The notes: generated by a model not told the origin, from the letters alone. DNA of 64,000 bases from Streptomyces zingiberis (GCF_012034935.1 NZ_JAATEN010000009.1:155935-219934); one strand, 5' to 3'; shown: positions 1 through 8,804, counted from the stretch's first letter. Program-made: numbers and translations.

Positions 1-2061
1 CGCGTCCCCGTCCTCCCGGAGCAGGAAGTCCGCGAGGTCGGCCAGGTCGGCCGGCACCCCCAGGCGCTCCTCGGCCGAACGCAGCCATTCCCGCAGGTCG
101 GTGAGGGTCTGTGTGACGCGGTCGCCGATGTCGGAGCCTTTCCGTTCGACCAAGCCGTCGGTGAAGAGGAGCAGGGTCTCGCCCGGGTCGAGACGGGCCC
201 GCGTGACGGGGTAGCCGGCGTGCGGGACGACCCCGAGCGGTGGCCCGCCCGTGAGCCGCAGTTCCACCGCCGCGCGGGAGGAGAGGAGCAGGGGGTGGGG
301 GTGCCCGGCCCGGGCGCCGACCAGCGACCCGTCGACGGGGTCCAGGACGAGATAGACGCAGGTGGCGAAGAGACCGGTGTCCAGGTCGCCCAGGACCCGG
401 TTGGCCCGGGCGAGGACGTGACCGGGACTCATGCCCGCGTCGGCGCAGGTGCGCAGGACCACCCGGAGCTGGCCCATCACCGCGGAGGCGTGCGCGTCGT
501 GCCCCTGCACGTCCCCGATCACCAGTGCCGCCGTGCCGTCCGGCAGCGGCAGCACGTCGTACCAGTCGCCGCCGACGTACATCTCCCCCGTCGCGGGGAG
601 GTAGCGGGCGTGGGCCCCGAGAAAGGGGAGTTCCGGCAGGCCGCGGGGGAGCATGGCGCGTTGCAGGCCGGTGGACGTGCGGTGTTCGGAGTCGAAGCGG
701 CGGGCGCGTTCGAGGCTCTGGCCGAGGAGGGCCGCGACGGCTGTGTAGAACGTCCGTTCGCCGGCATCGAACTCCCGGGGGCCGGCGAAGGTGATCAGGC
801 AGGCGCCGGTGGACCGCTCCGCGCCGGCCAGCGGAAGGACCACCCACGCCTGCGGGGGCACGGGCCCGGCGGAGGGAAGCCCCGGCGGTCCGGTCCGGTC
901 CGCTCCGCGCGGCCGGCTGATGTCGGCGAGGAACAGTGGCTGGTCCCGCTCCGTCGCGTGCCGCATGGTCTCCAGGCCCGGTGCCTGCAGCGGGCGGGAC
1001 TCCGGCGCGACCGGGGTCTCCGCCACGACTCTGAGGTGCTCGTGTTCGAGGACGCCGATGACGACGCCCTCCGCGCCGAGCGCCGGCCGGGTGAGGTCCG
1101 TCATCACCCGGGTGACGTCCCGCACCGTCACCGCCTGGGCGAGTGAGCGGGCGAGCGTCAGCAGGAAGGCGTCCCGCGACCGGTCGGGGGAGAGGGAGGG
1201 CGCGGTGGCCGCCCCGTCGGAGGGCCCGCGCAGCACCAGGCCGAGGGCGCAGGCCGGGCGCCCGTCCCCGCCGGTCAGCACCGTCCCGTGTTCGAGCAGC
1301 GGGTGGTGGCTGCCGTCCGGGTGCACCACGCGGTAGTCCAGCCGGTAGGCGCTCCCGCCGCCGGCCGGAGCGCCGGCCGGCGAGGCGGAGGTGGCCGCGG
1401 CGCCGGGGGTGCTGACGGCCGACTCGGTCACCTGGGCGATCGCCGCCTGGACCACCGGCAGATCGTCCGGGTGCAGCGCGGAGAAGAAGGTCTCCTCCGC
1501 GCCGTCGAACTCCTCCGGGGTGACGCCGTAGAGGGCACAGGCGCGCTCGTCCCAGTGGACGGAGCTCTTCATGAGATCCCAGGCGAAGGCGCCGGCCCCG
1601 GTCGCCTCCACCGCCCGGAGCAGCGGCTCGGCGGAGTCCAGGGCGAGGCCCTTCAGCCGGATGGCACAGGCCTGGGCCAGCAGCCGCAGTCCGGAGCCGT
1701 CCGGGGACGTGCCCCCTTCCGGGCGGCGCCGGAGCCCGGCCGCGAGCACCCCGAACGTCCGGCCGTCCGCCGTGAGCGGGAGCAGCGCGACGGGTGCCCG
1801 CGGCCCGCCGGTCCGCCGTCCCCGGCCTCCGGCCAGCACGGCGGCCGCCGAGCGCCGCGGGCCGGGGGCGGCCGTGGGGCGGGCTGCGTACTCCTCCAGA
1901 CCGTCCCGTCCCCTCACGTAGATGTGGGTGCGCCCGGCGGCGAGCGGCGCCGGCTCGCCGTCCGGAGCCGCGGTGAGGACGCGGACCATCTCCTGCGGTC
2001 CCGCGCAGCGCAGCAGCCGCGGCAGCAGGCGGAGCAGGCCCGGCTGGGCGGCTGGGGCCAT
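1..2061 (-). CDS. SpoIIE-class PP2C phosphatase with GAF/PAS sensor domains, C-terminus cut by window edge
   Basis: Predicted cytoplasmic serine phosphatase that would dephosphorylate an anti-sigma-factor antagonist in a partner-switching pathway (family knowledge). From the ATG at 2061 there are 687 codons with no stop, so only the last residues lie outside the window. In order I read a weak GAF-like region (about residues 30-155), a PAS fold containing HWDERACALYGV (160-270), a GAF domain (290-440) and the PP2C core. The core has GGDWYDV, GDVQGHDAHASAVM and LLLFTDGLVE, which carry the metal-binding aspartates. No membrane segment and no HATPase kinase domain is visible. It is divergent from the hemerythrin gene. 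The signal sensed cannot be told from sequence. Confidence 0.88.
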   Translation of the reverse strand, partial: MAPAAQPGLLRLLPRLLRCAGPQEMVRVLTAAPDGEPAPLAAGRTHIYVRGRDGLEEYAARPTAAPGPRRSAAAVLAGGRGRRTGGPRAPVALLPLTADGRTFGVLAAGLRRRPEGGTSPDGSGLRLLAQACAIRLKGLALDSAEPLLRAVEATGAGAFAWDLMKSSVHWDERACALYGVTPEEFDGAEETFFSALHPDDLPVVQAAIAQVTESAVSTPGAAATSASPAGAPAGGGSAYRLDYRVVHPDGSHHPLLEHGTVLTGGDGRPACALGLVLRGPSDGAATAPSLSPDRSRDAFLLTLARSLAQAVTVRDVTRVMTDLTRPALGAEGVVIGVLEHEHLRVVAETPVAPESRPLQAPGLETMRHATERDQPLFLADISRPRGADRTGPPGLPSAGPVPPQAWVVLPLAGAERSTGACLITFAGPREFDAGERTFYTAVAALLGQSLERARRFDSEHRTSTGLQRAMLPRGLPELPFLGAHARYLPATGEMYVGGDWYDVLPLPDGTAALVIGDVQGHDAHASAVMGQLRVVLRTCADAGMSPGHVLARANRVLGDLDTGLFATCVYLVLDPVDGSLVGARAGHPHPLLLSSRAAVELRLTGGPPLGVVPHAGYPVTRARLDPGETLLLFTDGLVERKGSDIGDRVTQTLTDLREWLRSAEERLGVPADLADLADFLLREDGDA

Positions 2062-2261
2062 GGCACGGCCTTTCCGGGATCGGAACGCGGAAGGAGTGAG
2101 GAGTGACGGGGGCGGAGGTGGGGGAGGGCGCGCGGGCACGGACATGCGAGAATCCGCCGCGAGCCGGACAATTATGACTATAAGGGATCGCTGTGGACGT
2201 GACGCCGGCCGGCCGGCGGCCGTCCCCGCGGGTGGCCCGGCAGGACGGAGGCAGGGCGGAT

Positions 2262-2822
2262 ATGGACGAGGACGCGGACGCCGTCGCGGAGCTGACCGCC
2301 GATCACCGCGCGGTCGACGCACTCTTCGAGGAGCTGCAACTGGTGCCGTCCGGGCGGCCGGCGCGCCGCGTGCTGCTCGACCGGGTGACCGTGGCGCTCG
2401 TCCGGCACGCGGTGGCCGAGGAGGAGTACCTCTATCCGGCCGTGCGCCGTCACGTCCCGGAGGGCGGCGCGCTCGCCGACCGGGAGATCGCCGGCCACGC
2501 GGAGATCGAACGGCTGCTGAAGGACCTGGAGGGCCGCCCGCCGCACGACCCCGGCTTCGACGCCCTCGTCGTCCGGCTGATCAACGAGGTGACCGGCCAC
2601 GTCCACGACGAGGAACGCCATCTCTTCCCGCTGCTGCGGGAGTCCTGTCCCGGCGGGTTCCTCACCGGGCTGGGCGCGAGGATCCGCCGGGCCGAGCGGA
2701 CCGCGCCCACCCGGCCCCATCCGGGGCTCCCCGGTACCCCGCCCGCGAACCGGCTGCTCGCGCCGGGAGCCGGACTGGTGGACCGGGTCCGTGACGCCCT
2801 CGGCGGGCGCGGGCGCTTCTGA
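2262..2822 (+). CDS. Hemerythrin HHE-domain protein
   Basis: Small soluble helical protein of 186 residues with two HHE helical hairpins that would bind a di-iron centre; such proteins bind oxygen or sense redox and nitric oxide. Iron ligands are visible in TADHRAVDALFEEL, RHAVAEEEYLYPAV, GHAEIERLL and GHVHDEERHLFPLL. I chose the ATG at 2262 because GGAGG lies about ten bases upstream; an in-frame GTG at 2193 would add 23 low-complexity residues. The C-terminal 50 residues are Pro/Gly/Arg-rich and outside the domain. It is monocistronic and divergent from the phosphatase at the window start. Confidence 0.85.
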   Translation: MDEDADAVAELTADHRAVDALFEELQLVPSGRPARRVLLDRVTVALVRHAVAEEEYLYPAVRRHVPEGGALADREIAGHAEIERLLKDLEGRPPHDPGFDALVVRLINEVTGHVHDEERHLFPLLRESCPGGFLTGLGARIRRAERTAPTRPHPGLPGTPPANRLLAPGAGLVDRVRDALGGRGRF

Positions 2823-2882
2823 CCCCCGCCGCCGGTCCCCTTTCCGGCCGGGGCGCCCGGTGGGCCGCGGCCCACCGGCCCG

Positions 2883-3131
2883 TCAGATGAGCCGGTGGTG
2901 GGGGATCCAGGTGTACTTGCCGCCACCGACCCAGCGCACCACGGCGGGGTCGTCGAGATCCACCTGCGCCAGCCCGGCGTCGTGCGCGAGGGTGACGACA
3001 TCCGCGAGCGACCCGGCCTTGCCGGCCGGCTCACCGTGGATCTCCACCAGCCGGAACGGCGGCTCCCCCTCGGTGACCGGCCAGACGGTGACCGGCGGGT
3101 GCTGGACGAGCGGTTCGTTGATCTCGGTCAT
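2883..3131 (-). CDS. Small uncharacterised protein (82 aa)
   Basis: I do not recognise the function. The ATG at 3131 gives MTEINEPLV...; a second ATG at 3143 and one at 3167 are in frame. The protein is soluble, acidic to neutral and has a Trp-rich C-terminal end (VVRWVGGGKYTWIPHHRLI) with no signal peptide or membrane segment. Codon use matches neighbouring real genes, which is the main support. It is convergent with the hemerythrin gene, with about 60 bases between the stops. Confidence 0.55.
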   Translation of the reverse strand: MTEINEPLVQHPPVTVWPVTEGEPPFRLVEIHGEPAGKAGSLADVVTLAHDAGLAQVDLDDPAVVRWVGGGKYTWIPHHRLI

Positions 3132-3417
3132 GGGATCCATCGTGCGGTCCGTGCCGGTCCGGCGCACGTCCGGCCGTGCGCCGGACCCGCCGCCACCTGG
3201 TGCCGGGCGGGCGGACGGGCCGGGATACGGTGAGGCCCGAGGCTGCGCCGGCCGGGTCCGAACTCCTCACCACCGCCACCTGGGACCGGCGTCCCCGCCG
3301 ACGACCGGGGCCGCGGCGCGTCAGGAGTGAGGAATCGTGAGCGGACCGAGACATTCCGCTGGTTCATGAGATCAATCCGGGGCAACCTCCTGTGAAAACT
3401 CCGGGAAGGACAGGAAT

Positions 3418-4023
3418 ATGAGTGATGCGGGCCCGAACAACCCGTACGGCCCGCCCCAGAGCGGGGGGAATCCTGCTGCCCACGGGCAGCAGCAAGGGGG
3501 CTACGGCCAGGCGCCGCCCCCGTACCCGGGAGGCGGGTACGGCCAGGCGCCGTACCCGCAGCAGCCCGGACAGCCCTACGGTGGCCACCCCGGGGGCAAC
3601 CAGATGCCGGAACAGATGCCCGGCACCCTCAAGGCGGCGCGTGTCCTGCTGTTCGTCTTCGGCGGACTCGGCATCATCGGTGGCTTCTTCGTGACGGCGG
3701 GCGGCGCCGCCCTGAACAACGCCGAGGTGCGGGACGCCGTCGAGAACCAGGGCGGTCTGCCCGAGGGACTGTCGGCCGGCCTGCTGCTCGCCCTCGGCCT
3801 CTTCTCGGTGGCCCTGTCGATCGCCGGGATCGTGGTGGCCGCCAAGTTTGGCAAGGGCGGCAGCGGGGTGCGCATCGCCACCCTGGTGATCGGGGCGCTG
3901 ATGATCGTCACCGGGATCTTCTACGTGCCGCTGGGCATCCTGTGGATCATCGTGGGCGCGCTGGTCGTCGTCTTCGCGGCGCTGAAGGACGGCGCGGCCT
4001 GGTTCGGCCGCCCCCGCCACTGA
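3418..4023 (+). CDS. Four-helix membrane protein with Gly/Pro/Tyr-rich N-terminal tail
   Basis: Protein of 201 residues. The first 65 are low-complexity repeats of the GGYGQAP/PYPQQPGQPYGG type and should be cytoplasmic. Four hydrophobic segments follow, at roughly 72-95, 118-142, 152-170 and 172-192, with a short charged loop after the first. This layout is common in actinobacterial membrane proteins of unknown function, where the tail may mediate protein contacts. The ATG at 3418 follows GGAAGGACAGGA. No catalytic motif is seen. A strong hairpin after the stop suggests a single-gene transcript. Confidence 0.75.
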   Translation: MSDAGPNNPYGPPQSGGNPAAHGQQQGGYGQAPPPYPGGGYGQAPYPQQPGQPYGGHPGGNQMPEQMPGTLKAARVLLFVFGGLGIIGGFFVTAGGAALNNAEVRDAVENQGGLPEGLSAGLLLALGLFSVALSIAGIVVAAKFGKGGSGVRIATLVIGALMIVTGIFYVPLGILWIIVGALVVVFAALKDGAAWFGRPRH

Positions 4024-4053
4024 ACGCGGCCACACCACCGGACCCGTGCGCGC

Positions 4054-4083
4054 GGGGGCGGCACCCACCCGGGTGCCGCCCCC
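4054..4083 (+). terminator. Hairpin terminator after the membrane protein
   Basis: A 13-bp perfect GC stem (4054-4066 with 4071-4083) and a four-base ACCC loop start 30 bases after the stop codon at 4023. There is no T-run, which is usual for this kind of genome. The remaining bases up to the TerD gene at 4354 hold no convincing coding sequence. Confidence 0.7.
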
Positions 4084-4353
4084 GCCGCGTGCGCGGGCCC
4101 CACCGCCCGGGGCCGCGGCGGGTGCCCGGTGGGGCCTCCCGCAGGCGCGCGCCCGCCGCTCCGTCTCCCCTGCCGCGGCCGGGCGCCGGCCGCCCCGCCC
4201 GTGCGCCCTCCCTGCCTCCTTCACCGGCCCCGCACGCGCCCTCGCCGCTTTTCCCGGAGCTCCACACGGGGCAGCCTGCACACAGCGGGTCCGCCGCCCT
4301 ACGATGGCGCCCGCACCACGTGTCCACACCGGTCGTCGGGGGAGAGGAGGCCC

Positions 4354-4908
4354 GTGAGCGAACTCAGCAAGGGCTCCGCGGGAAGTGTCAACAAAGGCCT
4401 GGAGAAGGTCCAGGTCGCGCTGAAATGGGACCCGAGTCCCCTCGGTGAGCCCACCGTCGATCTCGACATCATCGCCGGGGCCTACGCGGCGGAGGAGCCG
4501 TACGGCCCGCCGGTCTACCTCGTGCACTTCGACAGCCGCTCGCCGGACGGCACGATCACCCTCACCCGGGACAGCCGTAACGGGCAGGGTTTCGGCGTCG
4601 ACGAGGCCATGACCCTGGAGCTGTACCGGATGGCACCCTCCTTCACCCGCGTGGTCGTCGGGGTGGCGATCCAGCAGGGCGAGGGGCGGAGGACGTTCGG
4701 CGGGGTCTCCAACAGCTCCGTGCAGGTTCTCAACGGCTACACGGAGCTGGCCCGGGACGACTTCGGGAGGGTCGCCGGGGCCACCGCCGCCACGGTCGCG
4801 GAGTTCCTCCGCGACGAGAGCGGCGTCTGGGAGTTCCGGGAGTTCCTCCGCGGCCATGACACCGATCCGGGGTCGTTCGCGCGGACGATGGGGGAGCGCA
4901 ACCCGTGA
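4354..4908 (+). CDS. TerD-family protein (tellurium-resistance/stress family)
   Basis: Cytoplasmic protein of 184 residues resembling TerD, a calcium-binding fold found in tellurite-resistance and stress clusters. Family signatures visible are VQVALKWDPSP near the N-terminus, TVDLDIIAGAY, FDSRSPDGTITLTRDSRNGQG, and the end RVVVGVAIQQGEGRRTFGGVSN. The GDDE-type acidic stretch typical of TerD calcium sites reads GFGVDE here, so calcium binding may be weakened (inference). The GTG at 4354 is chosen because GGAGAGGAGG ends three bases upstream. No other ter genes are nearby, so it is an isolated paralogue rather than part of a resistance operon. Confidence 0.85.
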   Translation: MSELSKGSAGSVNKGLEKVQVALKWDPSPLGEPTVDLDIIAGAYAAEEPYGPPVYLVHFDSRSPDGTITLTRDSRNGQGFGVDEAMTLELYRMAPSFTRVVVGVAIQQGEGRRTFGGVSNSSVQVLNGYTELARDDFGRVAGATAATVAEFLRDESGVWEFREFLRGHDTDPGSFARTMGERNP

Positions 4909-5011
4909 TCCCGGTCCCCGTCCGGCCCCCGCCCACCGTGGTGGGAGAGCCGGACGGGGAGGAGCGCCGGGGGACGGGCGGACAAGCCGGCCGGCCGTGC
5001 GCCGGCCCGCC

Positions 5012-5395
5012 TCAGCCTGTCCCGCCACCCCCACCCCCACCCCCAGGCCCGTCACGGAGCGCCGAGCGCAGCGCGGCGGTCTCGGTGGCCGAGATCTGCT
5101 CCACGAAGCTGGCGAGCGCGCCCGCGGGGTCGGGCGTGCCGGCGAGTACCTCGCGCATCAGCGCCGCGGTGAACTGTGGCCGGGTGGCGGTGGGCGCGTA
5201 ACGCCAGGCGCGCCCGGCCATCTCCCGGCGCAGCAGCCCCTTGCGGACCAGGATGCCGGCGACCGTCCTGACGGTGCTGTAGGCGATCGGCCGGGTCGTG
5301 CCGAGATCGTCGAGCAACTCCCGGGCCGTGGCCGGACGGTCCCAGTTCCACAGGCGGTCCATGATCTCCGCCTCCAGCTCCCCCAGTGGTCGCAC
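5012..5395 (-). CDS. BlaI/MecI-type winged-helix repressor, orphan
   Basis: DNA-binding repressor of 127 residues. The winged-helix region runs from LGELEAEIMDRLW (residues 4-16) through the recognition helix area PIAYSTVRTVAGILVRKGLL to MAGRAWRYAP, as in BlaI/MecI/CopY regulators. Classical members are inactivated by a membrane peptidase (BlaR/MecR), but no M56 peptidase gene is adjacent. The C-terminus ends in a run of glycines. The start is GTG at 5395. A perfect inverted repeat at 5612-5626, in the region shared with the divergent NlpC/P60 gene, could be its operator. Confidence 0.82.
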   Translation of the reverse strand: MRPLGELEAEIMDRLWNWDRPATARELLDDLGTTRPIAYSTVRTVAGILVRKGLLRREMAGRAWRYAPTATRPQFTAALMREVLAGTPDPAGALASFVEQISATETAALRSALRDGPGGGGGGGGTG

Positions 5396-5611
5396 CGCTG
5401 CCCTCCTCGACTCCCCGTCCGTTGTTTCCGCGCCGGGCCGGCCCGTCGAACCGGTCGTCGCGGACCGGTCGTCGCGGACGGACGGGACGTGCGGGGCGGA
5501 AGCGGCCGAAACGGCATTCTGTCAACAGAATTGGCGGATGTCCGGAGATGAAGGAGGCGTGTCCTGGGGCGGGGAAGGGGCCCGGCGGGCCGGGCGTACC
5601 CGGCGCTTGGA

Positions 5612-5626
5612 GCTAAGAAACTTAGC
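5612..5626. promoter_or_regulatory. Inverted repeat GCTAAG-AAA-CTTAGC
   Basis: A perfect 6-bp dyad with a 3-base centre lies between the BlaI-type repressor (start 5395) and the NlpC/P60 gene (start 5773). It is the most AT-rich point of this 377-base intergenic region. It is a plausible operator or promoter element for the hydrolase gene; binding by the adjacent repressor is inferred from position only. Confidence 0.4.
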
Positions 5627-5772
5627 AGGTTAAGATCCGGCGTCGAACCCTTCGCGTGGTCGGCCGTCCAGCCGGGACGGCGGCGAAGGCACCGTCGATT
5701 CCGCCGGGTTGGCGGAGCCGGGAGCGCGGCCCTCCTCCCGGCAGGCGGCCGAGGAATAAGGAGCTGCCCTCC

Positions 5773-6813
5773 GTGGCGTCCCACCGTCGTCCCAAGCAGC
5801 CTCATCAGCGCACCTACAAGGCCGTGCTCGGCGTCACCGCCGCCGCGGCGGCGCTCTCCGCGAACACCGCGCAGGCCGACCCCCTGCCCGACCCCAAGGC
5901 GAAGGGCGTCAAGGCACAGGTCGACCGGTTGTACGAAGAGGCGACCCAGGCGACGGAGAAGTACAACGGGGCCAACGAGAAGGAGGGGAAGCTCCGCAAG
6001 GAGGTCGAGAAGCTGCAGGACACGGTGGCCCGCAGCCAGGCCGAGCTCAACGACCTCCGCGACGGCCTCGGTTCGATGGCCACCGCGCAGTACCGCAGCG
6101 GCGGCATCGACCCCTCCGTCCAGCTCCTCCTCGCCAGCGACCCCGACGGTTACCTGGAGAAGGCCTCCACCCTCGACCGGCTGAGCAGCCAGCAGCTCGC
6201 CGTGCTCAAGCAGGCCCAGGCCAAGCAGCGGACGCTGCAGCAGCAGCGCACCGAGGCGGCCGAGAAGCTGCGTGCCCTGGAGGACACCCGCGGCGAGCTC
6301 CGGGAGCGGAAGAAGGAGATCCAGGGCAAACTGGCCAAGGCGCAGCGGCTGCTCAACAAGCTGACGGCCGAGGAGAAGGCCAAGATGGAGGCCGAGGAGG
6401 CGCGCGCCAACCGCACCAGCGCCCGTGCCGACCTGGGCAGCCAGGGCAGCGCCACCGCCCGCACGGGCAGCGCCTTCGAGGCCGCCAAGAGCCGGGTCGG
6501 CATGCCTTACGTGTGGGGCGCCACCGGCCCCAGCTCCTTCGACTGCTCGGGGCTGACCTCCTGGGCCTTCGCGCAGGCCGGCGTCACGATACCCCGCACG
6601 TCCCAGGCCCAGGCCAACGCCGGTACCCGGATCAACTCGCAGAGCGACCTGCGCCCCGGCGACCTGGTCATCATGCGCTCCGATCTCAGCCATGTCGCCT
6701 TCTACGCGGGCAACGGCCAGATCCTGCACGCTCCCAAGCCCGGCGCCAACGTCCGCTACGAGCCGATGAGCACCAGCGGCATGCCGTTCATGTGGGGCGT
6801 CCGCATCGGCTGA
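5773..6813 (+). CDS. Secreted NlpC/P60 cell-wall endopeptidase with coiled coil
   Basis: Exported hydrolase of 346 residues predicted to cleave peptidoglycan stem peptides. It has a signal peptide ending near TAQA-D (about residue 37), then a long Lys/Glu-rich coiled coil (about 45-220), then the NlpC/P60 domain. Catalytic residues are Cys258 in SSFDCSGLTSWAF, His307 in LSHVAFYAG and His319 in ILHAPKPG. Coiled coils in RipA/PcsB-type enzymes hold the hydrolase inactive or tie it to a divisome partner. I chose GTG at 5773, nine bases after AAGGAG, over an upstream ATG whose extension is low-complexity. I looked for a c-di-AMP riboswitch in the leader and found none. Confidence 0.9.
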   Translation: MASHRRPKQPHQRTYKAVLGVTAAAAALSANTAQADPLPDPKAKGVKAQVDRLYEEATQATEKYNGANEKEGKLRKEVEKLQDTVARSQAELNDLRDGLGSMATAQYRSGGIDPSVQLLLASDPDGYLEKASTLDRLSSQQLAVLKQAQAKQRTLQQQRTEAAEKLRALEDTRGELRERKKEIQGKLAKAQRLLNKLTAEEKAKMEAEEARANRTSARADLGSQGSATARTGSAFEAAKSRVGMPYVWGATGPSSFDCSGLTSWAFAQAGVTIPRTSQAQANAGTRINSQSDLRPGDLVIMRSDLSHVAFYAGNGQILHAPKPGANVRYEPMSTSGMPFMWGVRIG

Positions 6814-6968
6814 ACCGGTCACCGCCGGAGCGCCCGCCCCCGCCGGATCCGTGGCCGCCCGCCGACTCCCGGGCCGAAAGGCGCTGTTGACTCGGGAGTA
6901 GCGGCTTTCTACGGTCCGTGGGGGCGCCGGGCTGCCGTCCGGCGCGACACCAGCCAAAGGGGGCGCAG

Positions 6969-8162
6969 GTGACCACGTTCGAGACCGCACCGATCAGCTA
7001 TCCCTTCAACGACCCCATCGGGCTGGGGCTGGCGGACACCTACACCCGGGTACGCGAGGCCCCGGGATTGGTGCGGGTCCGGCTGCCCCACGGCGAGCCG
7101 GCCTGGCTCGTCACCCGGTACGCCGAGGCCCGGCTCGTCCTGGGCGACCGCCGCTTCAGCCGGGCCGAGGCCGCCCGGCACGACGAGCCCCGGCAGGGCC
7201 CTGCCCACACCACCAGCGGCATCCTGGGCATGGATCCGCCCGACCACACCCGGCTGCGGGCCCTGGTCGCCAAGGCGTTCACCGCGCACCGGGTGGAGCG
7301 GCTCCGCCCGGCCGTCCGCGCCCTGGCGGAGGACCTGCTGGACACCATGGAGGAGGCCGGCCCGCCGGCGGACCTCGTCGAGGACTACGCGCTGCCGGTG
7401 CCCGTCGCCGTCATCTGCCGCCTCCTCGGCGTCCCCGAGGAGGACCGGCCCCTCTTCCGGGCGTGGAGCGACGCCGCGCTGTCCACCAGCGCCCTCACCG
7501 CGGAGGAGTTCATGGCCAGCCGTGAGGAACTCCGCGGCTACATGGCCGGGCTGATCGAAGCCCACCGCGCGGAGCCGCGCGACGACCTGATGAGCGCCCT
7601 CATCACCGCCCGTGACGGCGACCACGGCCGGCTCACCGAGCTGGAGCTGATCGATCTGTGTATCGGCATCCTCGTCGCCGGCCACGAGACGACCGCCACC
7701 CAGATCCCCAACTTCGTGCTCACCCTCCTCGACCACCCTGATCATCTCGCGCGGCTGCGTGAGGATCCGGACCTGCTGCCGGGCGCCGTCGAGGAACTCA
7801 CCCGCTTTGTGCCGCTCGGCGCGGGCGCGGCCTTCCCCCGCTACGCCACGGAGGACATCGAGGTCGGGTCCACACTCGTCAGGGCGGGTGAGGCGGTGCT
7901 GGTGTCCATGGCGGCGGCCAACCGCGACGCCGGCCGCTTCGGTGAACCCGACACCCTGGACTTCGGCCGTCAGGGCAACCAGCACCTCGGTTTCGGCCAC
8001 GGGGCCCACCACTGCCTGGGCGCGCCGCTCGCCCGGCTGGAACTCCAGGAGGCTCTGCGGGCCCTGCTGCGGCGCTTCCCGCGGCTCCATGTGGCCGGGG
8101 AGGTCGAGTGGAAGACACAGATGATCGTGCGCGGACCGCGCACCCTGCCGATCGGGTGGTGA
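6969..8162 (+). CDS. Cytochrome P450
   Basis: Soluble class I bacterial P450 of 397 residues that would hydroxylate or otherwise oxidise a small hydrophobic substrate using electrons from a ferredoxin. It has the oxygen-binding I-helix AGHETTA (about 237-243), the ExxR motif in EELTR, and the haem loop FGHGAHHCLGAPLARLE with the axial Cys at 349. Sequence style suggests the CYP105/CYP107 group of Streptomyces (inference). GTG at 6969 follows AAAGGGGGCGCAG. The ferredoxin gene starts two bases after its stop, so the two are translated together. No other tailoring or core biosynthetic genes are adjacent, so the substrate is unknown. Confidence 0.93.
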   Translation: MTTFETAPISYPFNDPIGLGLADTYTRVREAPGLVRVRLPHGEPAWLVTRYAEARLVLGDRRFSRAEAARHDEPRQGPAHTTSGILGMDPPDHTRLRALVAKAFTAHRVERLRPAVRALAEDLLDTMEEAGPPADLVEDYALPVPVAVICRLLGVPEEDRPLFRAWSDAALSTSALTAEEFMASREELRGYMAGLIEAHRAEPRDDLMSALITARDGDHGRLTELELIDLCIGILVAGHETTATQIPNFVLTLLDHPDHLARLREDPDLLPGAVEELTRFVPLGAGAAFPRYATEDIEVGSTLVRAGEAVLVSMAAANRDAGRFGEPDTLDFGRQGNQHLGFGHGAHHCLGAPLARLELQEALRALLRRFPRLHVAGEVEWKTQMIVRGPRTLPIGW

Positions 8163-8164
8163 AC

Positions 8165-8380
8165 ATGACCTGGCACATCGAGGTCGATCAGGGCCGGTGC
8201 CTCGGCTCCGGCGTCTGCGTGGGCACGGCGCCCGAGCTCTTCGTCCTGGAGGAGGACCGGGCCCGCCCGCGCAACGCGGAGGTGCAGCCGGACGAGGAGG
8301 TCCTGGACGTGGCGGACTCCTGCCCCCTGATGGCCATCGAGGTGCGGGAGGGCGCCGAGGTGATCGCCCCGCGGCCGTGA
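8165..8380 (+). CDS. [3Fe-4S] ferredoxin, P450 partner
   Basis: A 71-residue electron carrier. The three cysteines Cys12 and Cys18 (CLGSGVC) and Cys53 (DSCP), with no fourth at the usual position, indicate a 3Fe-4S cluster as in Streptomyces P450 ferredoxins. It begins with ATG at 8165, two bases after the P450 stop, and should pass electrons from a ferredoxin reductase encoded elsewhere to that P450. Surface acidic residues are abundant, as expected for docking. Confidence 0.93.
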   Translation: MTWHIEVDQGRCLGSGVCVGTAPELFVLEEDRARPRNAEVQPDEEVLDVADSCPLMAIEVREGAEVIAPRP

Positions 8381-8445
8381 CACCGGGCCGGCCGCGGCCC
8401 CGGGGGACCGAACCCCCGCGGGCCGCGGCCGGCGCCACGACGTGC

Positions 8446-8515
8446 GGCGCCCCCGTCCCGTGCCGCCGCGCCCCGCCCGGTGGGCGGTGGTGCGGCGGCA
8501 CGGGACGGGGGCGCC
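8446..8515. terminator. Long bidirectional hairpin terminator
   Basis: A perfect 24-bp stem (8446-8469 with 8492-8515) lies between the convergent ferredoxin gene and the minus-strand gene at 8556-8804. A second GC-rich hairpin lies just upstream (about 8385-8435). It should stop transcription from both sides. Confidence 0.8.
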
Positions 8516-8555
8516 TTCCCGCTCAGGTGCGAGGAGGAACGGCGTCCGGAGCCGC

Positions 8556-8804
8556 TCAGAACGGCATGCGACCGCGGGCCCGGCGCCCGGCGGAGCCGCT
8601 GCGCCCGACGGCGCGCGAGCTGCTGCGGAACGGCTTGCTGAACAGGCGGCCCAGCGGGCCCGGCGCCTTGCCGGTCACCCGGGTGCCGGCTCCGAGTGAA
8701 CGCTGTGTCCCGCGCTCGGGGTGGCGGGAGACCTGCGGCAGGACGAAGGCCAGGACGGCCAGGACGACGCAGACGGCGACGATGCCGACGACCATGACGG
8801 GCAC
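8556..8804 (-). CDS. Small single-span membrane protein (82 aa)
   Basis: One N-terminal hydrophobic helix (VMVVGIVAVCVVLAVLAFVL, about residues 3-22) is followed by a basic tail ending RRARGRMPF. Short proteins of this shape are conserved among streptomycetes, with no assigned function that I know of. ATG at 8804 is preceded on its strand by a GAGG-like site. It is separated from the ferredoxin gene by a bidirectional terminator. Confidence 0.65.
   Translation of the reverse strand: MPVMVVGIVAVCVVLAVLAFVLPQVSRHPERGTQRSLGAGTRVTGKAPGPLGRLFSKPFRSSSRAVGRSGSAGRRARGRMPF

Noticed and set aside
3364..5055. Long minus-strand open frame (563 codons) across the membrane-protein and TerD genes
   Set aside because: Antisense to two genes with good ribosome sites and domain matches. 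Its Arg/Gly/Pro-rich composition is the usual artefact of the high-GC third codon position.
5627..5772. c-di-AMP (ydaO-type) riboswitch before the NlpC/P60 gene
   Set aside because: Such riboswitches are common before Streptomyces wall hydrolases, but I could not match the conserved core or pairing in this leader.
6969..8380. P450-ferredoxin pair considered as part of a biosynthetic gene cluster
   Set aside because: No core synthase or other tailoring genes lie nearby; the pair is isolated.
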